Below are positions 1-10,522 of a stretch of 64,000 nucleotides of DNA, in pieces; the first letter of the stretch is position 1; each line of letters starts with the position of its first letter. Source of the DNA: Lophium mytilinum. Lineage: Eukaryota > Ascomycota > Dothideomycetes > Mytilinidiales > Mytilinidiaceae. The stretch lies in the NCBI GenBank assembly GCA_010093605.1, contig MU004198.1, forward strand, positions 378,456 to 442,455, given 5' to 3'. The notes beneath the pieces are model-generated. The model was given only the letters and a program-made list of their open reading frames with translations, made no database searches and was not told the origin of the DNA. The translations under genes and the position numbers were made by a program.

Positions 1-882
1 TGCGTATTGAGAGGCCGCTCTGCTCGCAAGAAAGATCAGAAGTCCGAGCGAAAGTTCATTCTGGAAACGGATGTGACATGGAGGTATGGATACGTCGCCG
101 AAGCATTTCCACCAAAAGCCCTCAGTGAGCACCTCAGTACAAAATCATCGCAAATCAAGGTACTCGAGGACGGCTCAGTCTGTGTCTTGTTATTCCGCTG
201 CAGCTCCAACTCCCGCCGCCCAGGTCGCGATGGAGAGAGCTTTGCCGTTGCACTCAGGAAGCGTGTCAACGCCGTACAATCAAACCTGATCACTGGCATT
301 CAAGGATCAGAAACTGCCGAAGATATCTACATCTCATACCAGCAACCGGCACCAGAGGATGATAGTGACAGCTACAAAGTTCCGCAGTTTCAAATATCGA
401 ATTCGTCTACGGGAGCCGACCCTATCAAAGAAACCAGACACTGGCAAAGCGAATCTAGTCCCATAAAGCCCTTACTCTTTAAGGGAGGTCGTTCAGGGAA
501 GGTCCGTGTTCTCATCAAACGTCAATTAAAAGATGTCCAGTCCGACAATCTTGCCATTCCTGCGCGAGAGTTCGGCATACGTCACGCTGCGCGGACGGAA
601 AAGATCTCGTTTGATGTCCTGGAGATTAGGCTCCGACTATCTCGTTTGAATAGCGAAGGTTCACAGATGCCTCGGTTTTCGCCAGCAGACTGGACTTCTA
701 GTTTGAGTCCAGGAACTTGGACAATCGCAGCGGCTACCTCGCCGGAAGCCGAATCAAAGGATGACATGGACATATATTCTTCAACGATAGGCCCTTCGCA
801 TGATTACCTTCCGGTTCCACAGCAGGTACACCACACTACGAGAACGAGGACTCCAGAAGTACAAGTCACATTTGAGGAATGA
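1..882 (+). CDS. Hypothetical protein, 5' truncated by window edge
   Basis: The reading frame is open at the left edge and runs 293 codons to a TGA, so the true start lies outside the window. The visible part is hydrophilic, rich in Ser, Arg and Gln, with no membrane segment, signal peptide or domain that I recognise. A basic stretch with alternating hydrophobic residues (KVRVLIKR, near the middle) could be a beta strand of a folded region. The C-terminal 60 residues look disordered. Codon use is ordinary and not TpA-biased, which argues for a live gene rather than a decayed one. An alternative last exon cannot be excluded. No function is assigned. Confidence 0.55.
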   Translation, partial: CVLRGRSARKKDQKSERKFILETDVTWRYGYVAEAFPPKALSEHLSTKSSQIKVLEDGSVCVLLFRCSSNSRRPGRDGESFAVALRKRVNAVQSNLITGIQGSETAEDIYISYQQPAPEDDSDSYKVPQFQISNSSTGADPIKETRHWQSESSPIKPLLFKGGRSGKVRVLIKRQLKDVQSDNLAIPAREFGIRHAARTEKISFDVLEIRLRLSRLNSEGSQMPRFSPADWTSSLSPGTWTIAAATSPEAESKDDMDIYSSTIGPSHDYLPVPQQVHHTTRTRTPEVQVTFEE

Positions 883-3159
883 CCCACGCCATATCTGCTA
901 CTATCTGAGCGTTATCATTGTGTCTCGCGGTTATGCCAGGTGCAATGTTTGTATGTATCTTCATTTGTCCTCCTACTACATCATGCTGTCTCTGGACCTG
1001 CTCGTCGCAATCCACAATGCATGGGAAAGTGCCTCTCTTGTTCTCTGCCTTAATCTGCTAATTCTCCCCCTAGATCAGAAGCCTCTTCGTCAACCCCATG
1101 GACCTTCCAGTATCTGCCCAGGAGCCGTTTCTCATGGCAACCCTCCTCCGAGCATCAATGGCTCTTTGTGTGCGGGTTTGCTCAAATCTAGAAGCTTGAA
1201 TCTCGAAACGATCAAGCGATATTGGTTTCCCGCAAAGAGTTGATCAGCCTGTCGCAAAAAAAGTCACCGCCTCTATATCACTTCGCAACTTCTCCGTCCG
1301 TCTACGCGGCCCTCCGGGTCCAGATTTAAGATTCAAGTGAGCCTGCCTTAGCTTCGCTCGAAGTCTAGTAGTCTCAAGCATTGCGCAGAAGTGCAAGCTC
1401 GAGCGGGGTAGTAGTCTTTTTCTTAACTGCAAGGACCAGACTTCGAAATTTTCTTCCTAGCCCGGCATTTCGTTGTCAAAGGACTCAACCTGATCACCGA
1501 GTTTTCATGCCTTGCGCAAGGTGACCTATGACCAAGTTCTATCCGGTGTCCAACATGGTGATATTACCAGATTGCGACGGCTCAGTGAAGAGTTTCCATT
1601 ACCAAGCTTGAAACGGTATGCAACTTAGTGTTGTTTATTGGAGTATTTAATGTCGCTTATTTTCCGGTCCCCCTAATCTTAGGCGGGGCGTGCTTTTTCA
1701 TCCAACATTGTTGACAAGTTGCTAGAGAAAGTCAGTCCATTACCAGGCTGGAATCCTCGAGCAGCTCAGCTTTGTTACCAATTTAGAATCCTGAAGCAAC
1801 TCAGTGTCAATAACCAAATACGATTCAGCGCGAGGGTCGGAAATGCTGCCAAGTATCAAGCAGTCAGGAGATTTAACCACCAGGTCCATCCGTGCGCCCA
1901 TAACTGCCACCACCTACCCTGCTGGGCCAGCTCTTCTTCCTCAGCCTGGTCTACCTCTCGTTCATTCTTCCTCGTCTCTTCTAGCCAAGTGTCAGCTAGG
2001 CAAAGAACGGCAATATCGCGAGATCGCCCGCCTATCTCAGTCTTAGACGGTCTTTTGGTCGCAGCGCCGGATTTTTGACCGCGTCCACGAAGGGAAATCC
2101 GGAAAGTTCAAAGAGCCGTCAGAGTATCGTTGTAGTGTTCGATATGGTGCGTGTGTACCAGCCTCGACGATTTAGAAGAAGGTTCGCGGCCGGCTTGAGC
2201 GCGCAATTCCAATTTGAGTTCCGGATGCACGCTAACGCGGCCACAGCACCGCCATAGCAAGATTGGAGATGCGCGACATCAAAAACAACATCTATCTACT
2301 TTCCATTCGCACTATCCGAGAAACTTAGAACAGAAAACTCCAAGCCAGAATATCACTTCAGGGTGTCACGGATTGTTCGTGTGGCATTGTCAACCTTAAG
2401 ATCGTTGCAAAGGTTAGAAAGAAAGAGGGTCGACGGAACCGTGATGCTAGGGAATAGTAGTGCATGATAGCTACGTGCGTTGCCTTTTGGCTTTCGATAA
2501 CGTGTTGGAGTACCACAGAGAGTAGGGAGGTAGGTCAACTTTCCATGTATGAAACGCTCTATAATTTAAGCCCTCTGCGACACACTACGTCGGATTTCTT
2601 TTCCTGTGCCGAAGGACCTCAATCAGCGACAACTGACTGTGCTCAAGCTTTTAGTATCACAATGGAATACTATTTTTCGATATACGAGAGTGAGAAATGA
2701 GCTTAAGATAAGCACGGAGCTTAGATGCTGAAGGTCATGGGTGTCACGATCACGTTGAGTAAGACAGTCAAAGTAAGTATACAAGATCTATTCATTATCA
2801 CTCTATCCTACCCCAGTCATCTATCCTCCGCGCTATGCTAGGGGGCCTGAGGCGCCGCCTAAGCTGCCGCGCAACGTCTTGCATTGCCATAGCCGTTACC
2901 AGCGGGCCTCCTCGAAAGTGGCGCCGACCGGGTTACAGGCTATCCTAGCGGGCCTTAAGGCACCGGCGAGGTTGCTGTACGACTGGGCTGATGTGCCCTA
3001 CAACGAGGCTAAGCTCCGAGTCTCATGCTGTGTTGCTGCAAGCTGGGTGTGGCTCCTGGTTCAGCGCACCAGCTCACACAGCAAGACGTGCTAGTACGTA
3101 GGTGTTGCACTGCGCGAATGCTGCCGATCATTCGGTGTGCTAACACGCTGGTAGAAGGT
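883..3159. other. Gene-poor interval, no supported gene
   Basis: Only short, mutually overlapping reading frames occur here and none resembles a known family. The part from about 2820 to 3130 is GC-rich and could be an old coding remnant, but no frame stays open. No tRNA, terminal repeat or transposase was seen. Confidence 0.5.
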
Positions 3160-3873
3160 CTACCGCCGCCTTCCGCTATTATGCTCGTCCATCATACGGC
3201 GACCGTAATCCCCAGCTCCTCGTGTCGAGCGGTGGTTCGAATCGGACTCATGGCCAGCGCCAGCGCGAGAGTTCGAGGCGGCGCCGAGAAGGGAACGTCT
3301 AGGTTCAGACGTAGAGGGCGGTGCGGCGTGCCAGGGACGTCCAATCTGGATACTGTTAGCGACGGGGCGGGGCGACTGACCAACAGGGGCCGACTCTCTG
3401 AAGGAGAGGTGACGAGCCTGTTCTATCACAGATCCCCTAGCAGCGAGGGGTGAATGGGCTCGTGTGCCTTGGTGTGTGGCCGAGCTCCTAGTCTCCTCCA
3501 TCGCATGTGTCAAGGCACCCGTACTCGCGGATGGATCTGGGGCAGCACCAAAGTGGTCTGCAAACGCAGCAAGAGTGCTCATAGCTGGAGAAACGCCAGA
3601 CAGGCCTTCAACCACAGCAGGAGTAGCTAATGCTGGGGCAGCACCAAAGTGGTCTGCAACCGCAGCAGGAGTGCGCATAGCTGGGGAAAAGCCAGACAGG
3701 CCTTTAACAACAGCAGGAGTAGCTAATGCTGGGGCAATGCCGGAAAGGCTTGCATCCACAGCAAGAGTAGTCGAAGCTGGGAAGAGCTCTTCCCATAGTG
3801 CCCTGGCACGTGCCTCCTCGGATTCAGGATCAAGCGGAGCAAGAAGGTCACGCTCTTCTGCTGAAAAACCCAA
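3160..3873 (-). CDS. Doubtful repeat-containing ORF (Ala/Pro-rich)
   Basis: A minus-strand frame of about 237 codons encodes an Ala/Pro/Ser-rich protein with a 32-residue tandem repeat (core ATPAVVxGLSG..SPAM..T). The frame stays open upstream to about 4060 without a good ATG, so the start is unknown; a first exon may be missing. The C-terminal 90 residues are Ser/Arg-rich and look disordered. The opposite strand is also open for 207 codons over the same repeat, as expected for a GC-rich 96-bp repeat, so strand assignment is weak. No domain is recognised. It could equally be a decayed fragment. Confidence 0.25.
   Translation of the reverse strand: MGFSAEERDLLAPLDPESEEARARALWEELFPASTTLAVDASLSGIAPALATPAVVKGLSGFSPAMRTPAAVADHFGAAPALATPAVVEGLSGVSPAMSTLAAFADHFGAAPDPSASTGALTHAMEETRSSATHQGTRAHSPLAARGSVIEQARHLSFRESAPVGQSPRPVANSIQIGRPWHAAPPSTSEPRRSLLGAASNSRAGAGHESDSNHRSTRGAGDYGRRMMDEHNSGRRR
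3539..3760. repeat. 96-bp tandem repeat, two full units plus partial
   Basis: Units begin with GGGGCA at 3539, 3635 and 3731, exactly 96 bp apart. The first two differ at only a few positions and the third diverges after about 50 bp. A more distant partial match (AATGCCGAATTGGGCTGC) lies near 3880. The period is a multiple of three, which keeps a frame open on both strands. Confidence 0.8.
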
Positions 3874-5211
3874 CGCTAGGGCAATGCCGAATTGGGCTGC
3901 ATCCGCAGCAATGGTAAATGGCGCCTGGGACGGTGTCCCGGCAGCCGCGCGTGTTGGAAGACCAGGCGACTTAGGTCGCTGTTTAGCTAAGTACCGGTTA
4001 GCAGATGCCTCTTTCTTCAGTTCCAGCCATAGAGTACTCGCCTTCGCTCACCGGTTGGCGTTTCCGTCGTCGCGCCATCGTGAATAAAGTGGAGAAGTGA
4101 ACGTTGTGAGCGAGAACCTGTTGTTGATAGATTAAAGATCCGCGCTAGTCTGTTTCGGGATGCGCTAACGCACCCACCCCAAGTCTTGCCAGGCGACTTT
4201 GTAGCATATCCCTGATGCAAAGAAAAAAACCAGATCTTGATTGTGGCTTTTAGATCATCGTTAAGCTCTTGATAAGTCTCATGCAGTCGCTAGCAATTTT
4301 CCTGGCGCAGAAAGCTTCGGCTCAGTAATTGGGATCCTCATTGATACTCTCACATTGTGTAGGATGTTGAAAAGGATCTTGCGATGCTTACTCCTCATTC
4401 GAGCCATACGCATCACGGCATGTAGAAGCATGGAAATTATGCTATCTTGAGTTTCCTTGGAGCATATCGATTCGGTCTTCGCGTCCTCGTATACAGTAGT
4501 CTAATACCTAGGTCTAACTGAAATGGCACGTATCTCTTTAGGAAGCAGCTTTTTTATACATACAGCGAGCAGCCAACAGCATCGCAGAGGAACGCAGCTA
4601 TGTTCTTTCCTTTCGATGATTCACTACCTTGTATCTCCACAATGTGCGTTAGATCAGGAGAGCGCGTAGACGCGGGCGAATGTGCCAAGACTTGTGCGAA
4701 GGTGAATGAAATCGTAGAAAAGAGCATTCAGCGCTTGACCGGCGCGGTCGGCAGAAGGAGGTGGAAACTGGCGGATCCGGAGACTATTCACTACTTGCTC
4801 GAGAACGCCCAGGCTCGACGCGCCTTCGCCCACATAAAAGCCTCCTCGCAGTCTCCTCAACCCTCTCTCCTCCACCAACCTTGAACAAGCACCACCACAC
4901 CAACAAGCACTTTTCTCAAGCAGCCACCACCGACACCAGCTTCCAGCTTTCAGTCTCCAGCCAGAAACGTGCTTGTATCGACCGTCGTGTACGCACACTG
5001 TACATTGTTCCAGGACTCTACCAGGTTCACAATTCACCACCATTTCTCGTGTCCTGCGACATATCTCCCGCTGTCGCGCCAGCTGTCGACCTCATCCTCA
5101 ACAACACACACATCCACCACACCACCGCCTCTCGTCTCCACGTACAAGCACAAGCTTGTCATCACTTCCCAACACACACCTCTACCGTTCATCTTCACGA
5201 ACCCACTCAGC
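3874..5211. other. Intergenic region and probable leader of the downstream gene
   Basis: No gene is supported from 3874 to about 4800. From 4880 to 5211 the plus strand is rich in CA and CT, typical of a fungal 5' leader. A TATA-like CATAAAAG lies at 4833-4840, about 380 bp before the ATG at 5212. Frames that overlap the leader upstream of that ATG are judged spurious. Confidence 0.5.
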
Positions 5212-7353
5212 ATGTCTGCTTTCGACATCACCAACGTCGACGAGGTCACCGGAACCGATCAGTCCAACACCAACATCAACGAGGCTGCCGGAACCGCTCC
5301 GATCAAGGCAGCTCCCATCAAGCGCAAGAGGGCCAAGAAGGAGCCCAGCATGTTCTTGGAGGACCCGACGAGGAAGGTCCAGCCTAAGTCCGCGGCCAAA
5401 GTTCCTGATACCCCGACACTGGACACCTACGACCCCAACTACGTCCCTCCTCGCGTACCCATGAGCCACATCAGCACCCCGATGACCGCTCGCAAGGACG
5501 TGTTCGTTGACCAGAACTTGGTCAGCTTGAATGTTGCCGGCCGCGCTGAGTTGGCCTCCACCCCCGCGGGTCGAAAGCAGCTTAAGGCGGAGGAGACTGG
5601 GAAGAAGCCCGCGAAGAAGCAGATCAGCAAGATAGAGAAGGTGATGAAGGATCCTTCCCAAGCGGCCCGGAACCAGGAGATCCAGGCACAGCGTGCTGCG
5701 AACGGTGCGGATCTGGTGGCTGCCCGGAAGGCGGATAGAGCAGCCAAGGAGGCTGCCAGAGCAGCCAAGGTGGCTCAAAGGAACGCAAGGGAGGCTCAAG
5801 AAGCTCTCCCGAGCCCCCCAAGCCCTCCTCAGAAGCTTTCGGCGGACAAAGCGGCTCTCGATGCGCTGTTTTTCGGCGATGATGAGCCCGAGGTTCCGGC
5901 CGAGAAGAAGGTGGTCCAGGAGCTACCCAAGCAGGAGGTGGCCAAGGAGTTGCCCAAGAAGAAGACAGCGCCGAAGAAGGAAGCGGACGAAGAGCCGCCA
6001 AAGAAGAAGTCAGCGCCTAAGAAGAAGGCGGAGGAACCAGAGGTCATCAATCTGGACACAGACGATGACGAGCCCAAGATGGCTGTTCATGACCAGCCAA
6101 AGAAGGCCATCAAGTCTCAGGCCAAGCCAGGTCCTTCCGACCCCACAAAGCATGCAGCTGGTATGGCCGAGTGGAACAAGAATAAAGAGAGGAGCTCGAA
6201 GTCCGCCCTCCCTCAGGCCGCGCTCCCAGGCTTCATTGCGCCTCGCAAGCGGACTGCACACGCTGCCGAGCTTGAGACGACCCTTGACGACGACGCGCCC
6301 AAGCAGCGGGCCCTTCACCCGATGAAGAAGCTGAAGCTGAAGGAGTCTGGCTCGGAGGAGCTGATGGAGGTCGAAGACACTTCCATGCTTGCCACGGAGC
6401 CTGAGAAGGTTCACCATGAGCCAGGTGCCCCTCTTCCAACACCTCCACGTGAGGCAGATCCTTTGTTTGAAGACGAAAGCGAGGAGGAGGACGAGGATGA
6501 CGAGAAACCAGTCGAATTCAGCGGTCTGGTTATTGTAGATGAAGATGGCAACGAAATGGACCATCCCCTCGCCGTCGCCCCGGGCCCCTTCAATCCCCAA
6601 CGTGAGGTCCCCTCCAAACCTCCACCGAAGAAGGAGCCCGCGAAGCGTACCTCTCTCAATACGGTCGCTGGAGGCCGCGTCACCAAGAGCACCACCCCGG
6701 CCAAAAAGGCAAAGGTCACGAAGGAAAAGGCCGCCCCCAAGCCAAAGGCCGCCCCCAAGCCAAAGGCCGCTCCAAAGCCTAAGGCTGCTCCCAAGCCGAA
6801 GGCCGCCCCAAAGACCACCAAGCGTGGCAAAAACGCCGCAGCTTCTGGACTACATTCCATCAAGGCCCTCTTTGCCATGAACAAGAAGGACCTCTTCTCT
6901 GAGCTCGCGGAAAGTGGCCTGGACATCAACCCCGAGGAGACTGAGCCGCTGCCCCCCATCCTAGCCCGCAAAGCCATTGAGGACGCCGAGAAGCTCGTCA
7001 AGTCCCTCAAGGACGACTATAATGATGAGATGGGGCCTCATTATGGACACGACGGGCAGAAGGCGGAGGAGGAGATTGAGGCCCGGGTCCAGCAGAGAGT
7101 GGAGAACGCGATAATGGCATACATCCGTTCAATGCACCCGGATGATGAGGCCGGTGATGCCCCAGCGGTGGCCCAATATCAGGCGTATAAGGAGAAGATG
7201 GAGGAGGAGCAGGAGCAGGAGGATGAGGACGAAGAGATGGTGAATGAAGAATATGGGGACCTTGAAGCAGAAATGACGGCAGCGCTCCAGGGTGATTACG
7301 AGGAACCCCCGCAGGCGATGAACGACGACTCCTCCGAATCCGAAGAGGAGTAG
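5212..7353 (+). CDS. Lys/Ala/Pro-rich acidic-tailed protein, probably nuclear
   Basis: A single exon of 713 codons. The start is the ATG in CTCAGCATGTCTGC; the frame is open upstream but through CA-rich leader sequence. The protein is low-complexity: a basic patch near residues 36-43 (IKRKRAKK), a long Ala/Arg/Lys segment likely to be helical (about 140-205), repeated PKKK blocks, an acidic run (about 420-435), five copies of an AAPKPK motif (about 507-535) and a very acidic C-terminus. A SUMO-interaction-like motif VINLDTDDDE starts at residue 278. A more ordered segment lies about 560-640. The composition resembles chromatin or nucleolar linker proteins. No enzyme domain is visible. A nuclear location is inferred from the basic patches only. 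Confidence 0.85.
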   Translation: MSAFDITNVDEVTGTDQSNTNINEAAGTAPIKAAPIKRKRAKKEPSMFLEDPTRKVQPKSAAKVPDTPTLDTYDPNYVPPRVPMSHISTPMTARKDVFVDQNLVSLNVAGRAELASTPAGRKQLKAEETGKKPAKKQISKIEKVMKDPSQAARNQEIQAQRAANGADLVAARKADRAAKEAARAAKVAQRNAREAQEALPSPPSPPQKLSADKAALDALFFGDDEPEVPAEKKVVQELPKQEVAKELPKKKTAPKKEADEEPPKKKSAPKKKAEEPEVINLDTDDDEPKMAVHDQPKKAIKSQAKPGPSDPTKHAAGMAEWNKNKERSSKSALPQAALPGFIAPRKRTAHAAELETTLDDDAPKQRALHPMKKLKLKESGSEELMEVEDTSMLATEPEKVHHEPGAPLPTPPREADPLFEDESEEEDEDDEKPVEFSGLVIVDEDGNEMDHPLAVAPGPFNPQREVPSKPPPKKEPAKRTSLNTVAGGRVTKSTTPAKKAKVTKEKAAPKPKAAPKPKAAPKPKAAPKPKAAPKTTKRGKNAAASGLHSIKALFAMNKKDLFSELAESGLDINPEETEPLPPILARKAIEDAEKLVKSLKDDYNDEMGPHYGHDGQKAEEEIEARVQQRVENAIMAYIRSMHPDDEAGDAPAVAQYQAYKEKMEEEQEQEDEDEEMVNEEYGDLEAEMTAALQGDYEEPPQAMNDDSSESEEE

Positions 7354-7635
7354 CCCTCTGGTTCTTCCTTTTCTTTACTTTTGTTATACTTTAAGCGAGT
7401 TTTGTTATATTGCGGGTCTTCTAGTGCCTAACAGCACTAGCTAAACTAAGGCTTCTTTTGTGTCTTTTAGAGGATTCCTTGTCTTTTCATAGGGTCGGTT
7501 GTTTGTACATTTGGTTCTGTCCCCTTGCGATATGTTTGCGAACTACCTCCGAAAGGGTAGAGTATGCTTTGTAGCTGCAGTAGCTAAGAATGGGAACTAT
7601 ATCTACATATACGGATCTCTTTGCTTGACATGATA
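7354..7635. other. 3' flank of the Lys-rich gene
   Basis: AT-rich sequence after the stop codon, with several T-runs typical of a fungal 3' UTR. It contains no gene. The repeat array starts at its end. Confidence 0.5.
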
Positions 7636-8415
7636 AATTGGGCTGAAGCAATAGTGATTTTGACAACCTACTTACCCGCTTGATCCGCTCCGTGACATAC
7701 CTAAAATCAAAAGCTCTGATGTAAAGCGCTTGCCACCGTAGATCAGACATGTAAAATTGTAACCCCGCAAACCAGCCAGGTAAAAACTGAGCACTGGAAA
7801 TCGGGATAATATCCTAGGGATTTTGGCAAACTATATGCACTATCCAACCTCCCTTTGCCATATCTACGGAGAATTTGTCGAATGTAAAGCTCTTAATACC
7901 GTAGATTAGACATATAAAATCCTGACCGCGCAAACCAGCCAGGTAAAAACCGAGCACTTTAACCCAGCTCAACTTCCTAAACCCCTTAGCAACCTACATA
8001 GGCTACCAAACCTCCCCGCACCATATCCTCAGATATTTTCTTGAATGTATAGATCTTGGCACCGTATATTAGACATGTGAAATCCTAACACCTTGAACTA
8101 CCTAAGTAAAAACTAAGCACTTTAAATTAGCTTATCTTTCTAGGCCCTTTGATAACCTACGTAGACTACTAAACCTCCCTTCGCCATATCTATAAAGCTT
8201 TCTTCGGATGTAAAGCTTTGAAAACCGCAGATTAGATATGTAGAATCCTTGCCTCGCAAACCAGCCAGGTAGAAACCGAGCACTTTGAATTAGCTCGACC
8301 TCCCAAGCCTATTGATAACCTACATACAGTCTCAACCCTCCCTTCGCCATTTCCACAAGAAATCTCTCGAATGTAAAGCTCCTGACCCCGCAGACCAGCT
8401 AAGTGAAATCTTACC
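7636..8415 (+). repeat. Tandem array with exact 163-bp period (copy 1)
   Basis: The anchor GTAAAGC or a variant occurs at 7721, 7884, 8047, 8210 and 8373, each exactly 163 bp after the last. Each unit also holds a block like CAAACCAGCCAGGTA, then GAGCACTT, GATAACCTAC and CCTCCCTTCGCCATAT in fixed order. The first unit is partial, recognisable from about 7636. Units differ by scattered substitutions but almost no indels. The array fills the gap between two genes whose 3' ends face each other. A related array in the opposite orientation lies at about 37270-37600. There is no terminal inverted repeat and no open frame. Confidence 0.9.
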
Positions 8416-8520
8416 GATCAATAAAGCTTATGCGGCACGTTCAGCAAGGCAATAGCAAGATCATCACTAGCATCACATAATCTCTATAACCTATCTAATC
8501 CCCACCCATCCCCTACTACC

Positions 8521-10522
8521 TCACCACTTCCCAACCAACCCCGCAACCTCCCTCACCACCTCTGTACCCCCCTTCCTCCCCTCTGCCAACTTAACCTTTT
8601 CTACCGTCCCCTTCGCATCCATCGCCAAGCACAAATCCCGTACCTCCCCCTCCCGCCCCGCCCCAAACGCGATCCACCCCACACACACTACCCCCATATA
8701 CCGCACCTCCTCCGCCTCGTCCGCAGGAGGCCTTCCCAGCACCTCCAACACCGACGCCAAAACTTCCACCTGCTCGCCCTCCGGCAGCTCCCCCACCCCG
8801 GCCTCCTGCCCTGCGGATAAAGCCGCCGTGCGCACTTTATGGTTCGCCCCCGCGAGATTCAGCGCCAGCGCCATCGCCGAGGCGCGCAGCGCGCCATGGT
8901 GCTCGTCCAGCAGCGCGGCAGTGAGGAGGGTAACGAGCAGCGACGACAGCGGAGGCGCGAGGAGGTGGGGCGTGAAGAGCGGGCTGGAGAAGAGGTTGCA
9001 GGCGAGGTGGATGGATGTGAGGCGGAGGTTGTAAGGGGCGGAAGGGCCGAGTGAGGCCACGTAGCTGAGGAGGTGGGTGATTGTGGTAGTAGAGCCCGTG
9101 GTTGAAGAGGCGGAATGCTCTTCGGCAAACCAGCCGGCGATGCGGGGGTCCGGGAGGGTTGTGCGCAGGAGGTCGAGGGCTGTGAAGAGGAGGTCTGGGG
9201 GGAGGGTTGTTGGGGCGGAGCGGAGGAAGGCGGCGAAGGCCGGGAGGGAGGGGAGGGGGGAGTCGATGGCGCCGGCGGCGGAGAGGGATTTGATGAAGGA
9301 GACTATGGAGGTGACGGCGGGGTCGTGGCCGGCGGGGCCCATTTTGGCAGTGAGTTTGTCGAGGGGTGGGACTTTGGGGTAGGTGATTGGGCGGAGGGGG
9401 GTGTGGAGGAGCGTTGGGACGTTCTGGAGCAGATGCGGGTGGCGGGGAAATGCTTGGTCTAGGAGCATTGCTGCGTTAGCCCGTAGTCGACGTTCGTCTG
9501 CACCGCTCCATTCGTCTTGCTTTTGGCCGCGAAGGAAGGACGTGAAGGTCGGGGTTGCTCGGACACCGTATTTCGATGCGACTTCGTACGCGTTGTTAAT
9601 GTCGACTTTGATAAAGACGCCTTTGCTGCCGGCTTCTGCGGCGATTTCGTCGTATGCGGGATATACGATCTTGCAGGGCGCACAGGTAGAGCTCGTGAAG
9701 AAGATTATGGCGCATGATTTTGAGGCAGAATATAGGAGACTTTCGACTTCTTGGAGAGAGGTCACGTTATGAACTTTGCCTTCTGTGCCATTGGACACCT
9801 TATGATATAACCCGGTTGGTGTGTTTCGTGGTAGGGCTGACTGCGGGGGAACGTTTCGTTGCGGTACGGGTGCTTGAGTAATAGATCTCATGGCGCTGTC
9901 CAGTTGTGGTTTGAGCATCTGTCCGAACGGGGTGTTCAGAACAGTCTGTGGAAGGGATGTGATATGGTCTGGTATGCCTCTGCCGACTAAGAACATGGCG
10001 AAGTCGTTGGAACTATGAAGTCGTCAAAGCCGAAACTTCGAGTCTATTGCTCAGTAAACTCACAAGTTGTTGCAGTTATGCAGGAATAAGTCGTAGGATT
10101 CCGGCGTATATATCTGCTTCAGCGAGTCCATGTACTCAAGTATGATTTCCATAGGTAGCGCCGTCTCCCCCAGTGGTATAACCTCCATCGGTGCTCCATG
10201 ATGTGTTGTTCCGGGGTAGCATGTCTGTATGCCCTGGCCAAAGAAGTACTCAACGCCACCGAATACGAGTGCCGTGTGATAGACGGCGTCTAAGGTCTAT
10301 TAGAGGTCGGCTTGATGGGTGGTAGATGAAGGTATGGTACCTATCTGGGTTCCGAGGAACTGGCGGGACAGCTATTTGACGTGTTTAGCTTGGCGTATTC
10401 GAAGGCCGGAAAATGTAGCATACCTGTCGCGCCAGGCCCTAGGATATTGTTAATTAGCTTTCAGGTGGCGGGGTTCATGACACTACCTTGGAAAGATCGT
10501 AGACGTAGAGCTGGACGTCCAT
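8521..10522 (-). CDS. PPPDE (DeSI-like) isopeptidase-thioredoxin-PUL protein
   Basis: Five exons: 10522-10487, 10438-10424, 10371-10341, 10289-10064 and 10012-8521, giving 599 codons in frame. Residues 1-120 form a PPPDE domain with the expected catalytic pair His32 ([10 protein letters not shown]) and Cys100 (LHNCNNF). PPPDE proteins are desumoylating or deubiquitinating isopeptidases. Residues about 180-290 are a thioredoxin fold with active site CAPC (213-216). The C-terminal 250 residues are helical and Leu-rich, matching a PUL domain, the Cdc48/p97-binding module known from PLAA/Doa1. This order is known in fungi. The combined role is inferred to be Cdc48-linked removal of ubiquitin or SUMO with redox sensing. 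The first three exons are very short. The PUL part is strongly skewed in base composition. Confidence 0.9.

Noticed and set aside
3464-4087. 207-codon plus-strand frame over the 96-bp repeat
   Set aside because: No recognisable content; stays open because the repeat length is a multiple of three on both strands.
7636-8415. Transposable element (MITE or SINE)
   Set aside because: No terminal inverted repeats, target duplication, A-tail or Pol III boxes; the head-to-tail regular spacing fits a satellite-like array.
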